A DNA stretch of 64,000 nt from Serratia sarumanii (GTDB lineage: Bacteria; Pseudomonadota; Gammaproteobacteria; Enterobacterales; Enterobacteriaceae), in assembly GCF_029962605.1 (NCBI RefSeq), contig NZ_CP124750.1:4526001-4590000 (forward strand), given 5' to 3'. The notes below the pieces were generated by a model, which worked only from the letters and a program-made list of their open reading frames with translations, was not told the DNA's origin and searched no databases. A program made the position numbers and the translations under genes. Positions 57,033 through 64,000 of this stretch are shown here, one piece after another; position 1 is the stretch's first letter, and every line of letters begins with the position of its first letter.

Positions 57033-58400
57033 ATGAACCAAGCAGCACCCCAGAATTCCACCGTGGTAGCCAAATTCGGCGGCACCAGCGTCGCCGACTT
57101 TGAAGCCATGAACCGCAGCGCCGACGTCGTGCTGGCCAACCCGCAGGTCCGCCTGGTGGTGTTGTCCGCCTCGGCGGGCGTCACCAACCTGTTGGTCGCC
57201 CTGGCCGAGGGTTGCGAGGCCGACAAGCGCAACTACCGGCTTGATGAGATCCGCCGCATCCAGTACGCCATCCTCGATCGCCTCACGGCGCCGGCGGTGA
57301 TCCGCGAAGAGATCGACCGCCTGCTGGAAAACATCGCCATGCTGTCGGAAGCCGCGTCGCTGGCCACCTCGACGGCGTTGACCGACGAACTGGTCAGCCA
57401 TGGGGAGCTGATGTCCACCCTGCTGTTCGTTGAAATCCTGCGCGCCCGCAACGTGCAGGCCGAATGGTTCGACGTGCGCAAAGTGATGCGCACCGACGAT
57501 CACTTCGGCCGCGCCGTGCCGGACAGCGCCGCGCTCAGCGAACTGGCCCGGGCGCAGTTGCAACCGCGGCTGCAGGAAGCGCTGGTGGTCACCCAGGGCT
57601 TTATCGGCAGCGAGCCGAAAGGCCGCACCACCACGCTCGGCCGCGGCGGTAGCGACTATACCGCCGCGCTGCTCGGCGAGGCGCTCGGCGTTGGCCGGGT
57701 GGATATCTGGACCGACGTGCCGGGCATCTACACCACCGATCCACGCGTGGTGCCGGCGGCCAAGCGCATCGACAAAATCGGTTTCGAAGAGGCGGCGGAA
57801 ATGGCCACCTTCGGCGCCAAGGTGCTGCATCCGGCCACCTTGTTGCCGGCGGTGCGCAGCGACATTCCGGTGTTCGTCGGCTCCAGCAAGGATCCGGCGG
57901 CCGGCGGCACGCTGGTGTGCAACACCACCGAGAATCCGCCGCTGTTCCGCGCGCTGGCGCTGCGTCGCAAGCAAACGCTGCTGACGCTGCACAGCCTGAA
58001 CATGCTGCACGCGCGCGGCTTCCTGGCGGAGGTGTTCAACATTCTGGCGCGCCACAACGTCTCCGTCGATCTGATCACCACCTCGGAGGTCAGCATTGCG
58101 CTGACCATGGACACCACCGGCGCCACCTCCGTTGGCGGCAGCCTGCTGACCACCTCGCTGCTGACCGAGCTGTCGTCGCTGTGCCGGGTGGAAGTGGAAG
58201 AAAACCTGGCACTGGTGGCGATCATCGGCAACCAGCTGTCGCGCGCCTGCGGCGTGGGCAAAGAGGTGTTCGGCGTGCTCGATCCGTTCAATATCCGCCT
58301 GATCTGCTACGGCGCCAGCAGCTATAACCTGTGCTTCCTGGTGCCGGGCGAAGAAGCCGAACAGGTGGTGCGTACCCTGCATCACAACCTGTTCGAATAA
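57033..58400 (+). CDS. lysC: Lysine-sensitive aspartokinase III
   Basis: 455 residues (E. coli 449). The kinase domain begins [20 protein letters not shown] and includes [20 protein letters not shown]; two C-terminal ACT domains ([36 protein letters not shown]) bind lysine. It makes aspartyl phosphate, the first step to lysine, threonine and methionine. Preceded by a lysine riboswitch so both gene and enzyme are lysine-controlled. The start follows ACGAGG. Confidence 0.98.
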   Translation: MNQAAPQNSTVVAKFGGTSVADFEAMNRSADVVLANPQVRLVVLSASAGVTNLLVALAEGCEADKRNYRLDEIRRIQYAILDRLTAPAVIREEIDRLLENIAMLSEAASLATSTALTDELVSHGELMSTLLFVEILRARNVQAEWFDVRKVMRTDDHFGRAVPDSAALSELARAQLQPRLQEALVVTQGFIGSEPKGRTTTLGRGGSDYTAALLGEALGVGRVDIWTDVPGIYTTDPRVVPAAKRIDKIGFEEAAEMATFGAKVLHPATLLPAVRSDIPVFVGSSKDPAAGGTLVCNTTENPPLFRALALRRKQTLLTLHSLNMLHARGFLAEVFNILARHNVSVDLITTSEVSIALTMDTTGATSVGGSLLTTSLLTELSSLCRVEVEENLALVAIIGNQLSRACGVGKEVFGVLDPFNIRLICYGASSYNLCFLVPGEEAEQVVRTLHHNLFE

Positions 58401-58418
58401 GTCATTATCCCCGACTGC

Positions 58419-58438
58419 GGGCGCAGCACGCTGCGCCC
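58419..58438 (+). terminator. Hairpin after lysC
   Basis: GGGCGCAG pairs with CTGCGCCC over a four-base loop 18 bases past the lysC stop. The T run is missing, so it may be a weak terminator. Confidence 0.6.
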
Positions 58439-58542
58439 CTGCGTCTAAAAAATCCGTTCAAAACCGGCAGGGGTTCAGCATGTTGAACCCGCAAAAAACA
58501 CAACCACACCCACCGTTCTCAATCTGGCTAAGGAAAACCTGC

Positions 58543-59460
58543 ATGTTGGCATTACTCACGCGTTTATTCCCCCTGTGGGCGATACTGCTGTCCGTCGCCG
58601 CCTATTACACGCCGACCACCTTTACCGGCATCGGCCCCTACGTCAGCCCGCTGCTGATGCTGATCATGTTCGCCATGGGCGTCACGCTGCGGCTGGACGA
58701 CTTCAAACGCGTGCTGGCGCGCCCCGGCCCGGTGGCGGCCGGCATCTTCCTGCACTATCTGATCATGCCGCTGGCGGCCTGGATCCTGGCGATGCTGTTT
58801 CGCATGCCGCCGGATCTGTCCGCCGGCATGGTGCTGGTGGGCAGCGTGGCCAGCGGCACCGCCTCCAACGTGATGATCTATCTGGCCAAGGGCGACGTGG
58901 CGCTGTCGGTGACCATCTCTGCGGTCTCGACGCTGGTGGGCGTGTTCGCCACGCCGCTGCTGACCCGTTTGTACGTCGACGCCGAAATCAGCGTCGATAT
59001 CATGGGCATGCTGCTGAGCATTCTGCAGATCGTGGTGATCCCGATCGGCCTGGGCCTGATCGTCCACCATACCCTGACCAAAACGGTGAAACGCATCGAG
59101 CCGCTGCTGCCGGCGCTGTCGATGGTGTGCATCCTGGCGATCATCAGCGCGGTGGTGGCGGGCAGCCAAAGCCATATCGCCTCGGTCGGTCTGGTGGTGA
59201 TCGTCGCGGTGATCCTGCACAACGGCATCGGTCTGCTGAGCGGCTATTGGGGCGGCAAGCTGTTCGGCTTCGACGAATCCACCTGCCGCACGCTGGCGAT
59301 CGAAGTCGGCATGCAGAACTCCGGGCTGGCGGCCACGCTGGGCAAAATCTACTTCTCGCCGCTGGCCGCGCTGCCGGGCGCACTGTTCTCGGTCTGGCAC
59401 AACCTTTCCGGTTCGCTGCTGGCGGGTTATTGGTCCGGCCGCCCCATCAAGAAAAAATAA
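58543..59460 (+). CDS. panS: Bile acid:sodium symporter family transporter (PanS-like)
   Basis: 305 residues, ten membrane segments. BASS features: [52 protein letters not shown] and [16 protein letters not shown], the crossover region that binds Na+ and substrate. PanS of Salmonella imports 2-ketopantoate, and this is the nearest type I can name; other organic acids are possible. The start at 58543 follows AAGGAAA; an ATG 21 codons earlier would add a non-family leader. Ends at a strong terminator. Confidence 0.85.
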   Translation: MLALLTRLFPLWAILLSVAAYYTPTTFTGIGPYVSPLLMLIMFAMGVTLRLDDFKRVLARPGPVAAGIFLHYLIMPLAAWILAMLFRMPPDLSAGMVLVGSVASGTASNVMIYLAKGDVALSVTISAVSTLVGVFATPLLTRLYVDAEISVDIMGMLLSILQIVVIPIGLGLIVHHTLTKTVKRIEPLLPALSMVCILAIISAVVAGSQSHIASVGLVVIVAVILHNGIGLLSGYWGGKLFGFDESTCRTLAIEVGMQNSGLAATLGKIYFSPLAALPGALFSVWHNLSGSLLAGYWSGRPIKKK

Positions 59461-59470
59461 ACCGCCTGTA

Positions 59471-59496
59471 GGGACGCAAACAATTGCGTCCCTTTT
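59471..59496 (+). terminator. Terminator of the PanS-like gene
   Basis: GGGACGCAA and TTGCGTCCC form a nine-base stem with ACAA loop followed by TTTTC. Confidence 0.92.
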
Positions 59497-59845
59497 CTTT
59501 CCTGAGAAATTTCGTATTTCCCACTGGTCGGATTGTCATAATTCCCCTCATACCCTATCATCCGTGAAAAATAAAAATTCAGATTCTTCCTAGCCATGCC
59601 GATAATGTTGGCAAGAGGAAGAAACGTTCTACTTTTTTTAATTAATTAAGTCGCCAGGGTTGCCCGCCATAAAAGAAGCAGCCTAATTATTATTTAGATA
59701 TATACCCACCGTCTTATTTGCCGCGGCAAATCAAGATACCTCGCAATGTGCATGTCGCTCATTATTTCGGGCCGGCCGTCGGCCGCCCGTGGTTAACCTC
59801 ATGGATTGGGCTGGCTGCCCCGGCGGCCTCTCATAATGGATTACA
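59497..59845. other. AT-rich promoter region of shlBA
   Basis: About 350 bases without a credible gene. From 59560 to 59730 it is strongly AT-rich (for example TTTTTTTAATTAATTAAG near 59635) while the last 100 bases are GC-rich again. Haemolysin production in S. marcescens is known to be raised by iron limitation, so a Fur site is expected here, but none can be assigned with confidence; CTAATTATTATTTAG at 59680-59700 is the only AT dyad worth testing. Confidence 0.5.
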
Positions 59846-61525
59846 ATGATAAAAAAAATCACCGCTTTGACGCTGTTGGTCAGCACGGCCCTTTCCGCCG
59901 AAACCCTGCCGGACGCCCACATGATGCGGGATATGTCGATGGGGGAGTCGCGCCGCGCGCTGCAAGACAGCACGCGTGAAGTCAACCAGTTGATTGAGCA
60001 ACGCCGCTACCAGCAGCTGAAGCAGCAACGCTTGCTGGCGGAGCCGGAACCGGCCGCGCCCGCCCTGCCGCAGTCCGCGCAGTGCCTGCCGATCGCCGGC
60101 GTTTATCTGCAGGGCGTCACCCTGCTCTCGCCGGCCGATTTATCCGCCCTGAGCGCGCTGCCGGAAAACTGTATCAGCAGCAACGATATCAATCGCCTGA
60201 CCCGTGAATTAACGCGCCTTTATGTGCAAAAAGGCTATATCACCGCGCGCGTGCAAATTGTTCGCCCTAATTCACAGGGAGAATTGGGATTAAGCGTCAC
60301 CGAAGGATTTATCGAGAAAATAGAAGGCGGCGATCGCTGGGTCAACAGCCGTTTATTATTTCCAGGGCTGGAAGGCAAACCGTTGAAATTAACCGAGCTC
60401 GACCAGGGATTGGATCAGGCCAACCGTTTGCAATCGAATACCACCAAGCTGGATATATTGCCCGGCCGCCAGGTTGGCGGTTCGGTCATTCGTTTGCGCA
60501 ATCAGCATGCCAAGCCCTGGCTGATGACCGTCGGCACGGATAATTACGGCCAAAAAAGCACCGGCCAGTGGCTGGCGCGCGCCACCGCCACGCTGGACAG
60601 CCCGTTCGGCCTGTCGGACTTCGTCAGCCTGAACGCCAACAGCACGCTGGAAAACCCGGCTCATCGCTATAACCGCGCCTATACCCTGCTCTATTCGCTG
60701 CCGTACGGCGCGTTCACCTTCAGCGGGTTCGCCAGCTTCTCCTCCTACGAGAACCACCAGCAGCTGCCGCACAACCTGGTCAAACTGCACGGCCAGACCC
60801 AGCAGTATGGTCTGCGCAGCGACTACGTGTTTTACCGCGATCGCGACCAGATAGACAGCCTGAGCGGTCAGTTGACCTACAAGCGCATCGACAACTACTT
60901 CGAAAGCGTGCGCCTCGAGGTCAGCAGCCCCACCCTGACCCTGGCCGAACTGAGCGCCAGCCACCTGCAAATTCTGCCCAACGGGGTATTCAGCGCCAAC
61001 CTCAGCGTCGAACAGGGCCTGCCGTGGCTGGGGGCCGGTCGCCACCCAAGCTCGGTGCACCTCGACAGCCAGTTCACCAAAGGCAAGCTGTTCGCCAACC
61101 TCAGCCAGCGCCTTCACCTGGGTGACGCCACCTATCAGCTCAACAACCTGTTCTACGGCCAGTACAGCCGCGACCCGCTGCCCGGCGTGGAGTGGCTGAG
61201 CCTTACCGATCGCAGCGCCGTGCGCGGCTTCAGCCGCAGCACCCAGTCAGGCGACAACGGCTGGTATCTGCAGAACACGCTGTCGCGCAGCTTCAATCTG
61301 GGTGCCACCACGCTGACGCCGCGCCTCGGCGCCGACGTCGGCCGCATTTTGCCGCGCCAAGACAGCTCGGGGTGGCGCAGCAGCGCCGGCCTGAGCAGCG
61401 GCGCCACGTTGCGCTATCGGCAGGCGCTGGTCGATCTCGAGGTCAGCCGCGGCTGGATCTTGTCGAATCACACCACGCCGGAAGATCCCGTTCAGGTACT
61501 GGCGCGCTTTTCTTACACCTTTTAA
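59846..61525 (+). CDS. shlB: Haemolysin secretion/activation protein ShlB (two-partner secretion TpsB)
   Basis: 559 residues. After a signal peptide (KKITALTLLVSTALS) comes an N-terminal helix, a proline-rich linker (EPEPAAPALPQ), POTRA domains with CLPIAGVYLQGVTLL and LYVQKGYITARVQIVRPNSQGELGLSV, and a C-terminal 16-strand barrel ending VLARFSYTF. The loop-6 motif VRGFSRS (VRGY/F) is present at about residue 462. It exports and activates ShlA across the outer membrane with phosphatidylethanolamine as cofactor. The gene lies 45 bases before shlA in the same orientation. Confidence 0.97.
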   Translation: MIKKITALTLLVSTALSAETLPDAHMMRDMSMGESRRALQDSTREVNQLIEQRRYQQLKQQRLLAEPEPAAPALPQSAQCLPIAGVYLQGVTLLSPADLSALSALPENCISSNDINRLTRELTRLYVQKGYITARVQIVRPNSQGELGLSVTEGFIEKIEGGDRWVNSRLLFPGLEGKPLKLTELDQGLDQANRLQSNTTKLDILPGRQVGGSVIRLRNQHAKPWLMTVGTDNYGQKSTGQWLARATATLDSPFGLSDFVSLNANSTLENPAHRYNRAYTLLYSLPYGAFTFSGFASFSSYENHQQLPHNLVKLHGQTQQYGLRSDYVFYRDRDQIDSLSGQLTYKRIDNYFESVRLEVSSPTLTLAELSASHLQILPNGVFSANLSVEQGLPWLGAGRHPSSVHLDSQFTKGKLFANLSQRLHLGDATYQLNNLFYGQYSRDPLPGVEWLSLTDRSAVRGFSRSTQSGDNGWYLQNTLSRSFNLGATTLTPRLGADVGRILPRQDSSGWRSSAGLSSGATLRYRQALVDLEVSRGWILSNHTTPEDPVQVLARFSYTF

Positions 61526-61570
61526 TCAGCAGTTTTGCAGGACCCCACGGCAATATACGGAGAAACATGG

Positions 61571-64000
61571 ATGAAAAATAATAACTTCAGGCTTTCAGCA
61601 GCGGGCAAACTGGCCGCCGCGCTGGCGATTATTCTCGCCGCTTCCGCCGGCGCCTACGCCGCGGAGATCGTGGCGGCCAACGGCGCCAACGGCCCCGGCG
61701 TTTCCACCGCCGCGACCGGCGCGCAGGTGGTCGACATCGTCGCGCCGAACGGCAACGGGCTGTCGCACAACCAATACCAGGACTTTAACGTCAACCAGCC
61801 CGGCGCCGTGCTGAACAACTCCCGCGAAGCGGGGCTGTCGCAGCTGGCCGGTCAACTGGGCGCCAACCCCAATCTGGGCGGGCGCGAAGCCAGCGTGATC
61901 CTCAATGAAGTGATCGGCCGCAACCCGTCGCTGCTGCACGGCCAGCAAGAGATCTTCGGCATGGTGGCCGATTACGTGCTGGCCAACCCGAACGGCATCA
62001 GCTGCCAGGGCTGCGGGTTCATCAACACCAGCCGCTCCTCGCTGGTGGTCGGCAACCCGCTGGTGGAGAACGGCCTGCTGCAGGGCTACAGCACCCTGGA
62101 CAACCGCAATACCCTGAGCCTCAACGGCGTCCTGAACGCCGGCGGCGTGCTGGATCTGATCGCGCCGAAGATAGACAGCCGCGGCGACGTGATCGTGCAA
62201 GACTTCACCCATCGCAACGGCAGCGTGACGCCGGCGGCGATCAACGCCATCAGCGGCCATAACCGGGTGGCGCGCGACGGCAAGGTGCTGGCCAGCGTAC
62301 AGCCGACCACGGCGCTGGACAGCTATTACCTCGGCAGCATGCAGGCCGGGCGCATCAACATCATCAACACCGCGCAGGGCAGCGGCGTGAAGCTGGCCGG
62401 CACGCTGGCCGCCGGCGACGAGCTCAAGGTGAAAGCCTACGATATTCGCAGCGAAAGCCGCGTTGACGACGCCAGCAGCAACCGCAACGGCGGCGACAAC
62501 TACCAGAACTACCGCGGCGGCATCTACGTCAACGATCGCAGCAGCAGTCAGAAGCTGACCCGCACCGAGCTGAAAGGCAAGAACATCAGCCTGGTGGCGG
62601 ATAACCACGCGCACCTCACCGCCACCGATATTCGCGGCGAAGACATCACGCTGCAGGGCGGCAAGCTGACGCTCGACGGCCAGCAGTTGAAACAGACCCA
62701 GGGTCACACCGACGACCGCTGGTTCTATTCCTGGCAATACGACGTCACCCGCGAGCATGAGCAACAACAACAGGCGGGCAGCACCGTCGCCGCCAGCGGC
62801 AACGCCACACTCGTCAGTACCCGGGAAAACGTGAACCTGTTGGGCGCCAACGTCAGCGCCGATCGGGCGCTGAGCGTCAAAGCGGCGCGCGACGTGCACC
62901 TCGCCGGGCTGGTGGAGAAGGATAAGTCCACCGAACGCGGCTACCAGCGCAATCACACTTCCAGCCTGCGCACCGGCAGTTGGAGCAGCAGCGACGAAAG
63001 CGAGAGCCTGAAGGCCAGCGAACTGCGTAGCCAGGGCGAACTGACGTTGAAAGCCGGCCGCAATGTCACTACCCAGGGCGCCAAGGTCCACGCCCAGCGC
63101 GATCTGACGATCGACGCAGACAACCAGATCCAGGTCGGGGTGCAGAAAACCGCCAACGCCAAAGAGGTACGCGATGACAAAACCTCCTGGGGCGGCATCG
63201 GCGGCGGCGACAACAAAAACAACAGCAACCGCCGCGAGATCAGCCACGCCTCCGAGCTGACCAGCGACGGCACCCTGCGCCTGAACGGCCAGCAGGGCGT
63301 CACCATCACCGGCAGCAAGGCGCGCGGCAAGGAAGGCGGCCTGGTCACCGCCACCCAGGGCGGCCTGCGCATCGACAACGCGCTGAGCACCACCGTAGAC
63401 AAAATCGATGCGCGCACCGGCACCGCCTTCAACATCACCAGCAGTTCGCACAAGGCCGACAACAGCTACCAGAGCAGCACCGCCAGCGAGCTGAAGTCTG
63501 ACACCAACCTGAAGCTGGTCAGCCGTAAGGATACCGACGTCATCGGCAGTCAGGTCACCAGCGGCGGCGAGCTGAGCGTGACGTCGCAGACCGGCAACAT
63601 CAACGTCAAGGCCGCCGAACAGCAGCAAAAAATCGATGAGCAGAAGACCGCGCTTACCGTCAACGGCTACGCCAAAGAAGCCGGCGACAAGCAATACCGC
63701 GCCGGTTTGCGCATCGAACACACCCGCGACAGCGAGAAAACCACCCGCACCGAAAACCGCGCCTCGACCCTCAGCGGCGGCAGCGTGAAGCTCGAGGCGG
63801 AGAAGGACGTGACCTTCAGCGGCTCCAAACTGGTCGCCGACAAAGGCGACGCCAGCGTCAGCGGCAACAAGGTTTCGTTCCTGGCGGCCGACGATAAAAC
63901 CACCTCGAACACCGAGCAGACCAAGATCGGCGGCGGTTTCTATTACACCGGCGGCATCGACAAGCTCGGCAGCGGCGTGGAAGCCGGCTACGAGAACAGC
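61571..64000 (+). CDS. shlA: Haemolysin ShlA, N-terminal part (two-partner secretion TpsA)
   Basis: First 810 codons of a protein about 1600 residues long in S. marcescens; it runs off the right edge. Signal peptide RLSAAGKLAAALAIILAASAGAYA, then the TPS secretion domain (31-250) with the motifs ANPNLGG and ANPNGISCQGCGFINTS, containing the CxxC found in ShlA, followed by filamentous-haemagglutinin-type beta-helix repeats (GELTLKAGRNV, GTLRLNGQQGVTITGSKARG, GELSVTSQTGNINVKAAE). It is a pore-forming cytolysin activated and secreted by ShlB. Start ATG at 61571; the ATG four bases earlier hits a stop after four codons. GGAGAAACATGG lies upstream. Confidence 0.97.
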   Translation, partial: MKNNNFRLSAAGKLAAALAIILAASAGAYAAEIVAANGANGPGVSTAATGAQVVDIVAPNGNGLSHNQYQDFNVNQPGAVLNNSREAGLSQLAGQLGANPNLGGREASVILNEVIGRNPSLLHGQQEIFGMVADYVLANPNGISCQGCGFINTSRSSLVVGNPLVENGLLQGYSTLDNRNTLSLNGVLNAGGVLDLIAPKIDSRGDVIVQDFTHRNGSVTPAAINAISGHNRVARDGKVLASVQPTTALDSYYLGSMQAGRINIINTAQGSGVKLAGTLAAGDELKVKAYDIRSESRVDDASSNRNGGDNYQNYRGGIYVNDRSSSQKLTRTELKGKNISLVADNHAHLTATDIRGEDITLQGGKLTLDGQQLKQTQGHTDDRWFYSWQYDVTREHEQQQQAGSTVAASGNATLVSTRENVNLLGANVSADRALSVKAARDVHLAGLVEKDKSTERGYQRNHTSSLRTGSWSSSDESESLKASELRSQGELTLKAGRNVTTQGAKVHAQRDLTIDADNQIQVGVQKTANAKEVRDDKTSWGGIGGGDNKNNSNRREISHASELTSDGTLRLNGQQGVTITGSKARGKEGGLVTATQGGLRIDNALSTTVDKIDARTGTAFNITSSSHKADNSYQSSTASELKSDTNLKLVSRKDTDVIGSQVTSGGELSVTSQTGNINVKAAEQQQKIDEQKTALTVNGYAKEAGDKQYRAGLRIEHTRDSEKTTRTENRASTLSGGSVKLEAEKDVTFSGSKLVADKGDASVSGNKVSFLAADDKTTSNTEQTKIGGGFYYTGGIDKLGSGVEAGYENS

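Noticed and set aside
61595-63721. A long minus-strand reading frame opposite shlA.
   Set aside because: Its Ala/Val/Gly-rich sequence is the complement of the repetitive shlA coding frame; shlA itself is supported by signal peptide and TPS motifs.

Overview
The window is a chromosomal segment of an enterobacterium, almost certainly Serratia marcescens or a very close relative. At the right edge lies the shlB-shlA haemolysin two-partner secretion pair, which is characteristic of Serratia. The core genes follow the familiar enterobacterial order ssb|uvrA, tyrB-alr-dnaB-qor-pspG-dusA-zur-yjbJ-dinF-lexA-dgkA|plsB, ubiA-ubiC, malM-lamB-malK|malE-malF-malG-psiE, pgi and lysC. Coding regions are GC-rich. 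Intergenic AT-rich patches stand out at about 5.72-6.29 kb, 31.6-31.8 kb and 59.5-59.8 kb. No insertion sequences, prophage genes, tRNA, rRNA or CRISPR arrays were seen.

Layout. 1-5716: the first 1905 codons of a nonribosomal peptide synthetase read leftwards out of the window, with order C - Fmt-C-like domain - half C - A (threonine-like code) - T - C - start of the next A. 6.3-8.5 kb: a CidA/LrgA and CidB/LrgB membrane pair and a divergent LysR regulator. 8.5-11.9 kb: a CPA1 antiporter and the guanine/hypoxanthine permease ghxP with PurR-like operators. 12.0-15.0 kb: small accessory genes (VOC protein, GST, lipocalin-like protein, YhcN-family periplasmic protein, SDR). 15.0-20.0 kb: ssb|uvrA with an SOS box, then a zinc alcohol dehydrogenase. 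20.0-24.4 kb: an acetyltransferase, yjbR-yjbQ, tyrB, an Lrp-type regulator and a periplasmic PheC-like dehydratase. 24.4-37.9 kb: DNA replication, cell wall, SOS and lipid genes. 38.4-42.2 kb: ubiC, then a three-gene operon of transporter, LacI regulator and nucleoside hydrolase with an 18-bp perfect palindrome upstream. 42.3-50.8 kb: the complete maltose/maltodextrin uptake locus, with an extra degenerate GH13 gene placed before malK. 50.9-59.5 kb: psiE, a Wzi-like outer-membrane protein, pgi, a CPA1 antiporter with a TrkA domain, lysine-riboswitch-controlled lysC, and a PanS/BASS transporter. 59.8-64.0 kb: shlB and the first half of shlA.

Functional links. LexA controls itself and dinF through a double SOS box, and uvrA through a single one. 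MalT and CRP sites between the degenerate GH13 gene and malE should drive both arms of the maltose regulon. PurR probably controls purine uptake through ghxP. Sigma-54 and PspF probably drive pspG. TyrB next to a PheC-like enzyme suggests a phenylalanine or tyrosine side route. The observations most worth a second look are the orphan Fmt-C-like domain and leader terminator of the NRPS, the catalytically empty GH13 protein in the maltose operon, the nucleoside operon with its palindrome, and a multi-hairpin non-coding segment between qorA and pspG.
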